Assembly: GCF_003545695.1 (NCBI RefSeq)
Contig: NZ_QUZZ01000006.1
Coordinates: 1 to 64,000 of the forward strand
DNA length: 64,000 bases
Direction: 5' to 3'
DNA from: Taibaiella helva
Lineage (GTDB): Bacteria; Bacteroidota; Bacteroidia; Chitinophagales; Chitinophagaceae
Position 1 is the first letter of the stretch. Every line of letters begins with the position of its first letter. Shown piece by piece: positions 35,312-42,631 of the stretch. Position numbers and translations under genes: made by a program. The notes under the pieces are model-generated. The model searched no databases and was not told where the DNA came from. It saw only the letters and a list, made by a program, of their open reading frames with translations.

Positions 35312-36437
35312 ATACAGGTATTTGAATAGGGTCACCGTGCGTTTTCCGGATGAGCACCGGGAGCATACCGGGAAACAGGCCGAAAGCCTGTACCAACATC
35401 CCGGATAAATGCCGGTGCTGCAATAAGGACGCGATGCGCCGCCCTGTTGTTAGCCGGTGCCGGAACCATTGCTGCCATTGCCTGCTGTAGCTTTCTTCCA
35501 TAGCCTCCCGGCTCAGCGCCTGTCTCAGGAAGGCCAGCGAAGCTTCGGCAGCGATCTTACCGGCATGGATCGCCATCGCCATGCCATTGCCGCAAAGCGG
35601 ATGAATGAGACCGGCGCTGTCACCGGCCATGAGGATGCCCTGCTCCACAGCAAGCTTGGGATCAAAAGAGACCTGGCTTATGGTCAGCGGGCGGTCGAAC
35701 AGCGGCGTCGCCTGCTGCAGCACTGCCTTCAGCACGGGATTCCGGAAGAGCACCTGCTCCTGGTGCTCTTCAATATTGCGATAACATTTGAAAGAATCGT
35801 ATTGTACCAGGTAGCAGATATTGAGCCGTCCCCCTTCCACCTTCGACACCCCGCAATAGCCGCCGTCAAAATGATGCAGGCCCACCACATGATCAGGATG
35901 TGCTCCCTGGTAATGTCCTTTTACCGCCAGCCATGGCGATCTCTTCTGCACAAAGCTGCGACCCAGCTTTTTGTCCAACCCCGATCGTTTGCCGAAGGCC
36001 CCGATCGTCACATCGGCCGTAAAGCCTTCGCCCGACCGGGTCGCGATCTCAAAATGCTGCCCGTTAAAACCTATTCCCGTTACCTCGTCCCGAATCACGG
36101 CAACACCATTTTGCAAAGCTTTATGATACAGGAAGTGATCGAAGGCGTAACGGCTGAGACCGAATCCACCCAGGGGCAATGCGGCGTACAGCCTTTTACC
36201 CGACACCAGGCTGAATTCCAGGTGGGTCAGGGATATTGGCCCCAGCGGGGCGGGATCGGCTTCCAGCCAGCGCAGGTAAGGGAGCACCTCGTTGGATATA
36301 TACTCCCCGCATACTTTATGATGCGGATAAGCTTCTTTTTCCACCAAAACCACCGGTATCTGCTGCCGCGACAGGTGAATGGCCGCCGTGAGCCCCGCAA
36401 GGCCCCCTCCGACAATGAGTACTGGTGTATGCTGCAT
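35289..36437 (-). CDS. FAD-dependent oxidoreductase/monooxygenase of the type III PKS operon
   Basis: The 382-residue flavoprotein of the geranylgeranyl reductase/aromatic hydroxylase superfamily has the N-terminal dinucleotide motif GGGLAGLTAA (10-19) and acidic EKE at the end of strand 2. An HKVCGEYIS stretch and the second FAD motif ILMAGDSAGLIHPLCGNGMAMA (about 266-287) complete it. In this setting it is likely to hydroxylate or oxidise the methylated phenolic lipid, as SrsC does in the Streptomyces srsABC pathway; that parallel is inference. It is the first gene of the operon and is divergent from the exonuclease gene. Confidence 0.88.
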   Translation of the reverse strand: MQHTPVLIVGGGLAGLTAAIHLSRQQIPVVLVEKEAYPHHKVCGEYISNEVLPYLRWLEADPAPLGPISLTHLEFSLVSGKRLYAALPLGGFGLSRYAFDHFLYHKALQNGVAVIRDEVTGIGFNGQHFEIATRSGEGFTADVTIGAFGKRSGLDKKLGRSFVQKRSPWLAVKGHYQGAHPDHVVGLHHFDGGYCGVSKVEGGRLNICYLVQYDSFKCYRNIEEHQEQVLFRNPVLKAVLQQATPLFDRPLTISQVSFDPKLAVEQGILMAGDSAGLIHPLCGNGMAMAIHAGKIAAEASLAFLRQALSREAMEESYSRQWQQWFRHRLTTGRRIASLLQHRHLSGMLVQAFGLFPGMLPVLIRKTHGDPIQIPVYAGGYEI

Positions 36438-36463
36438 GAAGGCGTCTTTAGCGCTTAAGTTCT

Positions 36464-36496
36464 ACATTTTACATTACAACCCAAAGGGTAAAATGT
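36464..36496. promoter_or_regulatory. Inverted repeat upstream of the type III PKS operon
   Basis: ACATTTTAC (36464-36472) and GTAAAATGT (36488-36496) form a perfect 9-bp inverted repeat with a 15-bp spacer, 27 bp upstream of the first operon gene. It could be an operator, but no regulator gene is adjacent. Confidence 0.35.
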
Positions 36497-36559
36497 TGCT
36501 TCACGGGGCGTTAACAATGCCAGCCGGAAGGATCTAAAAATACAGTACTTTATTTACTT

Positions 36560-36567
36560 TATTTTTG
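36560..36567 (+). promoter_or_regulatory. -7 element of the exonuclease/GIY-YIG gene
   Basis: TATTTTTG matches TAnnTTTG, 57 bp before the ATG at 36625. A -33 TTG is not obvious. Confidence 0.4.
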
Positions 36568-36624
36568 CAATAAAGCGCAAAAACGGAATCCAGAGGGTTG
36601 AAAAGGGTTTTTGCCTTAATAAAG

Positions 36625-38013
36625 ATGGAATTTGCGATTGTAGACATTGAAACGACGGGAGGTTACGCGGCAGGCAGCAGCATAACAGAGATCGCTATAC
36701 TGATCCATGACGGCAAAAAAGTTTGCGACCGCTACGAAACGCTGGTCAACCCGCAACGCCCTGTTCCGCTGTCCATACAGCTGCTGACGGGTATCGATGA
36801 TGCCATGCTGGCACATAGCCCGGCTTTTGACGAGATCGCCGGCAAAGTCTACGAGCTGCTTAATGGCCGCATTTTTGTCGCCCATAGTGTCAATTTCGAT
36901 TACTCTTTTATCCGGCACCAGCTCGAGGCGGCAGGCTTTACTTTCAGCGCCAGCAAGCTATGCACCGTCCGGCTCAGCCGCAAAGTAAGACCAGGCTTGC
37001 CTTCCTATAGCCTGGGCAGGCTCTGCGATACACTTGATATTCCTTTATCCAACCGGCACAGGGCCGGAGGCGATGCCGATGCTACCGCTATCCTCTTCTC
37101 CAGGCTTTGCGCCTGGGATACGGAAGGGCATCTGCAGGCGATGCTAAAAAAACAATCCAAAGAGCAAACCTTACCACCTAACCTGCCGAAGGAAGACTTT
37201 GAAGCCCTGCCCCAATGCCCCGGCGTCTATTACTTCCGGGATAGGACGGGTAAGGTGATCTATGTAGGGAAGGCCACGAATATCCGCAAACGGGTATCTT
37301 CCCATTTTACAGGGCATAATCCCAATCCGCAGCGGCAGCATTTTTTGCGCAATATCTATTCTATCCGTTACGAGCGCTGCGGCACCGAGCTGTTTGCGCT
37401 CTTGCTGGAGGCGGTAGAGATCAAAAGACTCTGGCCGGCATTTAACCGGGCGCAAAAACACCATGAAGCCAAATTCGGCCTGTACCTGTATGAGGACCTG
37501 AACGGCTACCTGAGGCTCGTTGTGGGCAGGCATAATAAATACCAGCCCGGCCTGCATGTATTCAGCCGGGAATACGATGCCCGTAACCTGCTGCATAAGC
37601 TGGTGCGCCATTTCGGCTTGTGCCCTGCCCTATGCCAGCTCGATGCCTGCGATGGCCGTTGCCATGGTGAAACCTGCCTCGCCTGCGGACCTGCAGACAT
37701 TTATAATCACCTGGTGCGCGAAGCCCTGGAGCACCTGAACCGCCACCTGCCCAGCTTCCTGGTGATGGGCGCCGGACGTAACGAAGAAGAGCAAAGCTGT
37801 ATCTGGGTCGAGCAAGGCAGCTTTTATGGCATGGGCTATATTGACAAATATTCTGATCTGCAAACACCCGAAGACATCAAGCCGCTGCTGACGCCCTATA
37901 CCGGCAATGCCTATATGATGCAGCTGATCTACAGCCACGCCGAACAAAACCCGCAGAAAGTGCTGCAGCTGGCCACAGCCGGCGCTGAACAAGGCTTTTC
38001 CACAAGGCATTAA
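36625..38013 (+). CDS. DnaQ-type exonuclease fused to UvrC-like GIY-YIG nuclease
   Basis: The 462-residue fusion has an N-terminal DEDDh 3'-5' exonuclease with FAIVDIETTG (Asp7, Glu9), VAHSVNFDYSFIR, and the HRAGGDADAT ExoIII motif (145-154). A GIY-YIG nuclease domain follows with CPGVYYF (198-204) and IYVGKA (212-217). The C-terminal third has a cysteine cluster (CDGRCHGETCLAC) that could bind metal. The layout resembles the exonuclease/Cho-like fusions often annotated as DNA polymerase III epsilon-like proteins in Bacteroidota; it should act in DNA repair. The ATG at 36625 is used; an in-frame TTG at 36598 would add nine residues before MEFAIVD. Confidence 0.9.
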   Translation: MEFAIVDIETTGGYAAGSSITEIAILIHDGKKVCDRYETLVNPQRPVPLSIQLLTGIDDAMLAHSPAFDEIAGKVYELLNGRIFVAHSVNFDYSFIRHQLEAAGFTFSASKLCTVRLSRKVRPGLPSYSLGRLCDTLDIPLSNRHRAGGDADATAILFSRLCAWDTEGHLQAMLKKQSKEQTLPPNLPKEDFEALPQCPGVYYFRDRTGKVIYVGKATNIRKRVSSHFTGHNPNPQRQHFLRNIYSIRYERCGTELFALLLEAVEIKRLWPAFNRAQKHHEAKFGLYLYEDLNGYLRLVVGRHNKYQPGLHVFSREYDARNLLHKLVRHFGLCPALCQLDACDGRCHGETCLACGPADIYNHLVREALEHLNRHLPSFLVMGAGRNEEEQSCIWVEQGSFYGMGYIDKYSDLQTPEDIKPLLTPYTGNAYMMQLIYSHAEQNPQKVLQLATAGAEQGFSTRH

Positions 38014-38038
38014 AGATTTAGCAGAAGTATAAGCCAGA

Positions 38039-38073
38039 TTGCTATGATGGCACAACGGCATTAATTACATTTG
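38039..38073 (+). promoter_or_regulatory. Putative promoter of the cyclase-crp pair
   Basis: TTG at 38039-38041 and TACATTTG (38066-38073, exact TAnnTTTG) are separated by 24 bp, slightly long. The -7 box lies 35 bp upstream of the cyclase ATG. Confidence 0.45.
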
Positions 38074-38108
38074 GGATAGGGAGGCTTGTATTCTCCTGAC
38101 CATAGACC

Positions 38109-39149
38109 ATGCCTATCTTAAGCAGAAGAGCCCGGCTCCAATTCCGGCAACTAGCAGCGATCATAATCTCCTGGATCCTAATCGGGATGCTGGTTGCGCT
38201 GTACGACCACCAGGTTCTGCATACCCGCAATGCCCTGGGCACCGCACCCGGCTATACCCTTGGCGCCTCGATCGCCCTGAACGTGGGCATCGGCCTCTTT
38301 GGTGCGCTTATCGGCGGCAGCCTGCTCGTCTTCTATGTTAATGTAAAATTCAGGGACCGCTCCTATGGCTATACCGTAGCTTCAGTTACCATCTGCTTCC
38401 TGCTCATCATCCTGCTCATCAGCATTATCCTTGCCACTCTGGGCATGGGCGATCTGCACCGGCTGATCAAGAACGGCGTGGTATGGGCCGCCGTGGTCGC
38501 GATTACGCAAATGATGCTGCAGGTCAACAGCAAGTTCGGTTACGGTATCTTCTGGGACCTCATCCGCGGCAAATACAATACTCCCAGACAGGAGCGTCGT
38601 ATTTTCATGTTCCTCGACATCAATGCTTCAACTACTATAGCAGAACAGCTGGGCGACCGGCGGTACCACGCCTTCCTCAAGGATTTCTTCAGCGATATTA
38701 CCAATCCCATCCTCAACAATAAGGGAGAGATCTACCAGTATGTCGGCGATGAAGTAGTAATCGCCTGGCGCTACGGTGCAGCGGAAGAGAACAGCCAGTG
38801 CATACGCTGCTTTTTCGATATTAAGGAGCATATACAAAATCTGAGCCGGAAATACCTGCAGCTGTACGGGTTTGTCCCGGCCTTCAAAGCGGGCATTCAT
38901 TGCGGCGAGGTTGTTGCCGGTGAAGTAGGCATTATCAAAAGGGACATTACCTACTCGGGCGATGTGCTGAACACCACTGCAAGGATACAGAGCATGTGCA
39001 AGCAATTCAATGAGGAAGTGATCGCGTCGGCCGAGCTGCTGGCGGCTTTGGGTACGCTCAGCGATTATGTATCGCAGGTGCTGGGCTCTATCAAGCTGCG
39101 GGGCAAGGAGAAAGAAACACAGCTGATCGCGCTCAAACCGGTAGCTTGA
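38109..39149 (+). CDS. Membrane-bound class III adenylate/guanylate cyclase
   Basis: The 346-residue protein has four N-terminal membrane helices (about 15-32, 52-78, 88-112, 123-138) and a cytosolic class III cyclase domain. Metal-binding aspartates are D170 (FMFLDINAS) and D214 (YQYVGDEVV). The transition-state Asn-x3-Arg pair is N288/R292 in GDVLNTTARIQ. The catalytic set looks complete, so cyclic nucleotide synthesis is likely; whether ATP or GTP is used cannot be judged safely. The next gene, a Crp-type regulator, starts 14 bp after the stop, suggesting a second-messenger module. Confidence 0.9.
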   Translation: MPILSRRARLQFRQLAAIIISWILIGMLVALYDHQVLHTRNALGTAPGYTLGASIALNVGIGLFGALIGGSLLVFYVNVKFRDRSYGYTVASVTICFLLIILLISIILATLGMGDLHRLIKNGVVWAAVVAITQMMLQVNSKFGYGIFWDLIRGKYNTPRQERRIFMFLDINASTTIAEQLGDRRYHAFLKDFFSDITNPILNNKGEIYQYVGDEVVIAWRYGAAEENSQCIRCFFDIKEHIQNLSRKYLQLYGFVPAFKAGIHCGEVVAGEVGIIKRDITYSGDVLNTTARIQSMCKQFNEEVIASAELLAALGTLSDYVSQVLGSIKLRGKEKETQLIALKPVA

Positions 39150-39163
39150 TTATCTTCGCAGCG

Positions 39164-39745
39164 ATGGACACCGATCTTATTTTACAGCATGTGGCGCAGC
39201 ATATTCGCCTGGACGAAGCAGAGCAAACATTCTTCAACTCCCTCCTGCATCCGGCAACGATCCGGCGCAAAGATCATTTGCTGCTGCAGGGCAATGTATC
39301 GAGGCATGAAAGCTTTATCGTAAAGGGTTGCCTCAGGACTTATACCGTAGACGATAACGGCCAGGACCATGTGCTGATGTTCGGGATAGAAGGTTGGTGG
39401 ATAAGCGATCTGTACAGCTTCCTCACGCAAATGCCGGCTAGCTGCTTTATCGATGCGCTGGAAGACACCTCGCTGCTGCAGCTCTCCAAACCCAACCTGG
39501 AAAAGCTATATGAAAAGGTGCCGAAATTTGAGCGCTATTTCCGGCTGATCCTCCAGAATGCCTTTGTGGCGCACCAGCAAAGGATCAACCAGAGCCTGTC
39601 CTTTACGGCAGGAGAGCGCTACCTGGAGTTTGTACGGAAATATCCCGGCCTGGAACAAAGGATCGCCCAGAAGCACATCGCCGCCTACCTGGGCATTACG
39701 CCGGTATTCCTGAGCATGCTGCGCCGCAAGCTGAGCGGGAAATAA
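39164..39745 (+). CDS. Crp/Fnr family transcriptional regulator
   Basis: The 193-residue protein has an N-terminal cyclic-nucleotide-binding-like beta barrel (LLLQGNVSRHESFIVKGCLRTYTVDDNG) and a C-terminal helix-turn-helix (QKHIAAYLGITPVFLSMLRRKL). Many Bacteroidota regulators of this type lack the residues that bind cAMP; the RxS phosphate-binding motif is not evident here, so ligand binding is uncertain. The frame extends to a TTG at 39146 overlapping the cyclase stop, but the ATG at 39164 is preferred. Its position after the cyclase suggests co-expression. Confidence 0.9.
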   Translation: MDTDLILQHVAQHIRLDEAEQTFFNSLLHPATIRRKDHLLLQGNVSRHESFIVKGCLRTYTVDDNGQDHVLMFGIEGWWISDLYSFLTQMPASCFIDALEDTSLLQLSKPNLEKLYEKVPKFERYFRLILQNAFVAHQQRINQSLSFTAGERYLEFVRKYPGLEQRIAQKHIAAYLGITPVFLSMLRRKLSGK

Positions 39746-39811
39746 ATCTTCAACTACTTTAATTTCCATGCGCCGGACCTGTTGTTGCTTTGCAGCATAA
39801 ATAAACAGGAA

Positions 39812-40267
39812 ATGAAATATTTACTTTTTCGTACCAACCATGACTGGACCGGACTGATTATACGGCTGACCACCGGCCTGGTCCTCTTCCCGCACGGCGC
39901 ACAAAAAATGCTGGGTTGGTTCGGCGGACCGGGCTTTGCTGGAGAAATGCATCATCTTACCGGCGTGGCACAGTTGCCATCGCTTGTCGCCGTGCTGGTG
40001 ATCTTTATCGAATTTTTCGGCTCGCTTTCCCTTATTACCGGCCTGGCATCCCGCATCTGGGCTGCGGCCTTTATCGGTTTGTTCACCGGGATTATCCTGG
40101 TCGCGCATAAAGACTACGGCTTTTTCATGAACTGGTTTGGCCATCAGAAAGGTGAAGGCTTCGAGTACCATTTGCTGATCATCGGGCTTTCCATAGCCAC
40201 ACTGGTCAATGGCAGCGGCCGTTATGCGCTGGATAGCGCAATCTTAAAAGCGGAAAAGCCTAATTGA
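39812..40267 (+). CDS. DoxX family membrane protein
   Basis: The 151-residue inner-membrane protein has four helices and the DoxX signature LIIRLTTGLVLFPHGAQKMLGWFGG near the N-terminus. FIEFFGSLSLITGL in helix 2 and the typical ALFIGLFTGI-like third helix (AAAFIGLFTGIILVAH) follow. Members may take part in quinone- or redox-linked processes; the substrate is unknown. The ATG at 39812 is preceded by a purine-rich CAGGAA. Its 3' end overlaps the convergent gene at 40260 by 8 bp. Confidence 0.9.
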   Translation: MKYLLFRTNHDWTGLIIRLTTGLVLFPHGAQKMLGWFGGPGFAGEMHHLTGVAQLPSLVAVLVIFIEFFGSLSLITGLASRIWAAAFIGLFTGIILVAHKDYGFFMNWFGHQKGEGFEYHLLIIGLSIATLVNGSGRYALDSAILKAEKPN

Positions 40268-40742
40268 GCTTACGTATAGCACAGCCGATCTCGCCGTTCT
40301 GGAATACTTCGACAAATTGGTTAGCCAGCATCCAGGTGCGGGCTACCTCTTCAAAGTAAATACCCATTACGCCGGTCTGGCAATTACGAAACTGCGCCTT
40401 AAGCTCGTCCTGGGCCAGCTTGGCGATGTCTGCCTGCACGCCCGCGATAAAGGCATCCCGGTTTTCAAAGGACTGGCATTTGAGCTCTATCGCGATTTTT
40501 TCCTTGACATTTACGTCGTCATTATTGAAGAGCCAATCGACACGCTTGTAATTATTGGTATAAATGCCTACCTCGCGCAGGATATCGTACGTATTGTTCT
40601 GCGCCAGCACATAAGCGGCATAATCGGCCTGAACCCAGGCTTCCCAGCCGCCTTTCAACGGAAAATACAACTTGAAGTCGTTGCCCCTTATACCGCACCA
40701 GTTGATGAGATAAGTAGCATATTGATCGTAGGTTAACGTCAT
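40260..40742 (-). CDS. Small PD-(D/E)XK nuclease-like protein, unknown
   Basis: The 160-residue soluble protein is not a family I can name. It shows an E57...D69...E86-L-K88 arrangement (REVGIYTNN, KRVDWLFNN, KIAIELKCQS) followed by GVQADIAKLAQD. This matches the order and spacing of a PD-(D/E)XK nuclease-fold core with a later Asp/Lys helix. Full nuclease activity is inference. It lies just downstream of the large unknown array, behind the terminator at 40768-40795, so it has its own transcript or depends on read-through. It overlaps doxX tail to tail by 8 bp. Confidence 0.7.
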   Translation of the reverse strand: MTLTYDQYATYLINWCGIRGNDFKLYFPLKGGWEAWVQADYAAYVLAQNNTYDILREVGIYTNNYKRVDWLFNNDDVNVKEKIAIELKCQSFENRDAFIAGVQADIAKLAQDELKAQFRNCQTGVMGIYFEEVARTWMLANQFVEVFQNGEIGCAIRKLN

Positions 40743-40767
40743 GATCTTTGTTTTTAGAAAGGAAAGA

Positions 40768-40795
40768 AAGGGCCGGACGCTATTGACCGGCCCTT
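40768..40795 (-). terminator. Terminator closing the large unknown array
   Basis: AAGGGCCGG (40768-40776) and CCGGCCCTT (40787-40795) pair around a 10-base loop; on the minus strand the stem is followed by the pyrimidine tract TTCTTTCCTTTC. It begins 11 bp after the TAA at 40806, which is the stop of the restored reading frame of the last array gene. Confidence 0.7.
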
Positions 40796-40846
40796 CCCGT
40801 TAAGATTAGCCGAAATGCATTGCTTGCGCCGCCTGCACAGTAATGG

Positions 40847-41176
40847 TCATCGATGCATCAAAAAAATACCTTGTCCTGCCACCGCGGTAAAATAGATCGT
40901 ACCGGCGTAGCGAGCAGGAATGGAAGACACAAGGCCTGTTGTAAATGCAGGGAAGGTACTGACAATCGTAGGTGTAAGCACGATAGGCGGCTGAGGTCCT
41001 GGAATGCCACATTCCGGGGCCACCGTTGCGCCCTTCGGCAGGTTCTGGTATTGTATGACAAACCGGATCTCGCCGGCCTCCGGGCCTTGCTCATACAGCA
41101 TAATGCCATTGAGCTTGTTGGTGCCGTTGCCCCGCATCATGATCGAGTTCAGCACAGTTAATCCTTCAGGTCCCAT
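40847..41176 (-). CDS. Array gene 9: single-domain beta protein, frameshifted at its 3' end
   Basis: The 109-residue product consists of the shared array domain: YEQGPEAGEIRF, NLPKGATVAP, GPQPPIVLTPTIVSTFPAFTTG, IPARYAGTIYF. The open frame stops prematurely at 40847 just after GQGIFLMHR. The stop follows a run of seven A on the plus strand (40860-40866). One extra base there would join it to a frame reading FFDASMTITVQAAQAMHFG and ending at TAA 40806, which resembles the ends of the paralogues. So the true gene is probably 40806-41176. The ATG at 41176 is used; an in-frame TTG precedes it. Sequencing error, pseudogene and programmed slippage are all possible. Confidence 0.75.
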   Translation of the reverse strand: MGPEGLTVLNSIMMRGNGTNKLNGIMLYEQGPEAGEIRFVIQYQNLPKGATVAPECGIPGPQPPIVLTPTIVSTFPAFTTGLVSSIPARYAGTIYFTAVAGQGIFLMHR

Positions 41177-41240
41177 CAATAATGGTATTTAGATAATGTC
41201 GCGGCATTATCATAGTGAATGAAATGCGGATCCGGTCCGG

Positions 41241-41603
41241 CTATGCGCCCATCTCTGCGGGAAACATGGCCATCATCTGCATCCAGGCATCCGGCGGCAG
41301 CGTACCTTTCGGCACTACGGAGTAATAGATCGTACCGGCGAAATTGGCCGGGACATAGCTATGCATGCCGACAGAGAAATCAGGACCGGTAACCGGCGTC
41401 GGCTGGACTACGATCGGCGGCTGGGGACCCAGCTCAGGGCATTCAAAGGATACTTCGGAGCCCACGGGGATATTGTGGCATTTCAGCATAAAAAGAATTT
41501 CGGAGCCCACCGGCCCTTGTTCGTAGAGCATAGCCCTGGTTATCTTGTTTTCACCCTCTCCGAGGATGCACCTTTCGCTTTTGATGATTCTTTCGTTTTC
41601 CAT
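41241..41603 (-). CDS. Array gene 8: single-domain beta protein
   Basis: The 120-residue protein is made almost entirely of the shared domain: MLYEQGPVGSEILFMLKCHNIPVGSEV, GPQPPIVVQPTPVTGPDFSVGMHSYVPANFAGTIYYS. It ends in a Met-rich tail (WMQMMAMFPAEMGA). No signal peptide, membrane helix or catalytic motif is visible. It is a close relative of array gene 9 and of the C-terminal halves of genes 6 and 7. The frame opens to 41669 inside the neighbouring gene's stop region, but the ATG at 41603 is the plausible start. Function unknown; a small structural or binding protein is the simplest reading. Confidence 0.8.
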   Translation of the reverse strand: MENERIIKSERCILGEGENKITRAMLYEQGPVGSEILFMLKCHNIPVGSEVSFECPELGPQPPIVVQPTPVTGPDFSVGMHSYVPANFAGTIYYSVVPKGTLPPDAWMQMMAMFPAEMGA

Positions 41604-41668
41604 TGTTGTTTTTGATTTATCGTATAAAGGAAGAGGGCGGCTGTGGCCATAGACAGCCGCCCCGAACA

Positions 41669-42598
41669 TTAGTTAGTTGTGGTTACCGACGCCACGGTGA
41701 TCTGCTTTTTCGGCCCGCTACCGCTGCCTTCAAGATAAGAAGCGGTAAATACGATGCTGCTGTTGGCAGGCGGCGTATCCTTGGTATAAAAGCAGAAAGA
41801 GATATTACCCTTATAACCGGCCGGAACCTGCGTTACAATACCGTAAGATCCGTTGCCATCAGTAACTGTAGTTTTGTCGAGCTTGATCGGCGGATTGGGG
41901 CCGGTAGCATTGTCCGAATCAAAAGATACGGTAGTGCCCGATGGAATATTATTGCACTTCATGGAGAAGCTCATCTGCCTTGCGGTATCGCCCTGGTTAT
42001 AGGCAAAGGTGGTCTTCCAGCGTAGTGTAGGTGTCGGCGGCGGTGTGGGCTTGTCAATGACCACTTTTCTCCATCCGATCGTATTGTTGTCGGCTACATA
42101 TCGTTCAAAGTCTGTGATCCCGCTAAAATCGGGTTGTGTCCCTTCTGGCACGATAACACCGATCAGGCTGTAGGTAGCGCCATCCAGCGGATTGGGTGGC
42201 GTCCATACAAAAGGAAGCTCCGTTACCACTACAGTGCCCCTGCTCTGTGCGCTCACGCTGACGAATGGTTTACCATCTCTCGTTTGCAGTGCATTCTTTT
42301 CCCATAGTGCCGGATTGTTCAACTCCGTATCCTTGGCATAATACACATAAATATCGCCTTGCTGAAGCCCGGAGACCATGCTTTTTCCCCTTACATAGAT
42401 GTAGTTCAGCTGCTCTGCTTTGAGGTTCTGGTTTACATCCTTTTCATAGCTGTCCATAAAATACTTCAAGGGATTTTTCACCATTGTCGTACCGTTGGAG
42501 ATCACATCCGGCGAAGCAGAAACGTCGCCGGTACGGGGCAAAGTACCATCATCAGTAAGCGAAGCCCGGATCAGGATATCTATATTTTCAGTGCTCAT
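41669..42598 (-). CDS. Array gene 7: two-domain beta protein
   Basis: The 309-residue protein has an N-terminal domain of about 180 residues (SPDVISNGTTMVKNP, NYIYVRGKSM, YVYYAKDTELNNPALW, TELPFVWTPPNPLDGATYSLIGVIVP, NTIGWRKVVI). A proline-rich linker (KPTPPPTPT) follows, then the shared C-terminal domain (MKCNNIPSGTTVSF, GPNPPIKL, VPAGYKGNISFCFY). The NYIYVRGKN...LYY pattern resembles CARDB-type adhesive or structural beta domains; I cannot go further. No signal peptide. Paralogue of gene 6. Confidence 0.82.
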   Translation of the reverse strand: MSTENIDILIRASLTDDGTLPRTGDVSASPDVISNGTTMVKNPLKYFMDSYEKDVNQNLKAEQLNYIYVRGKSMVSGLQQGDIYVYYAKDTELNNPALWEKNALQTRDGKPFVSVSAQSRGTVVVTELPFVWTPPNPLDGATYSLIGVIVPEGTQPDFSGITDFERYVADNNTIGWRKVVIDKPTPPPTPTLRWKTTFAYNQGDTARQMSFSMKCNNIPSGTTVSFDSDNATGPNPPIKLDKTTVTDGNGSYGIVTQVPAGYKGNISFCFYTKDTPPANSSIVFTASYLEGSGSGPKKQITVASVTTTN

Positions 42599-42631
42599 AG
42601 TTTTATTGTTTTTGAACGAAAAATTTAAAGA

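Noticed and set aside
40806-41012. Separate small gene in the alternative frame at the array end
   Set aside because: Only its last 19 codons resemble the family; they are better explained as the frameshifted tail of the gene starting at 41176.
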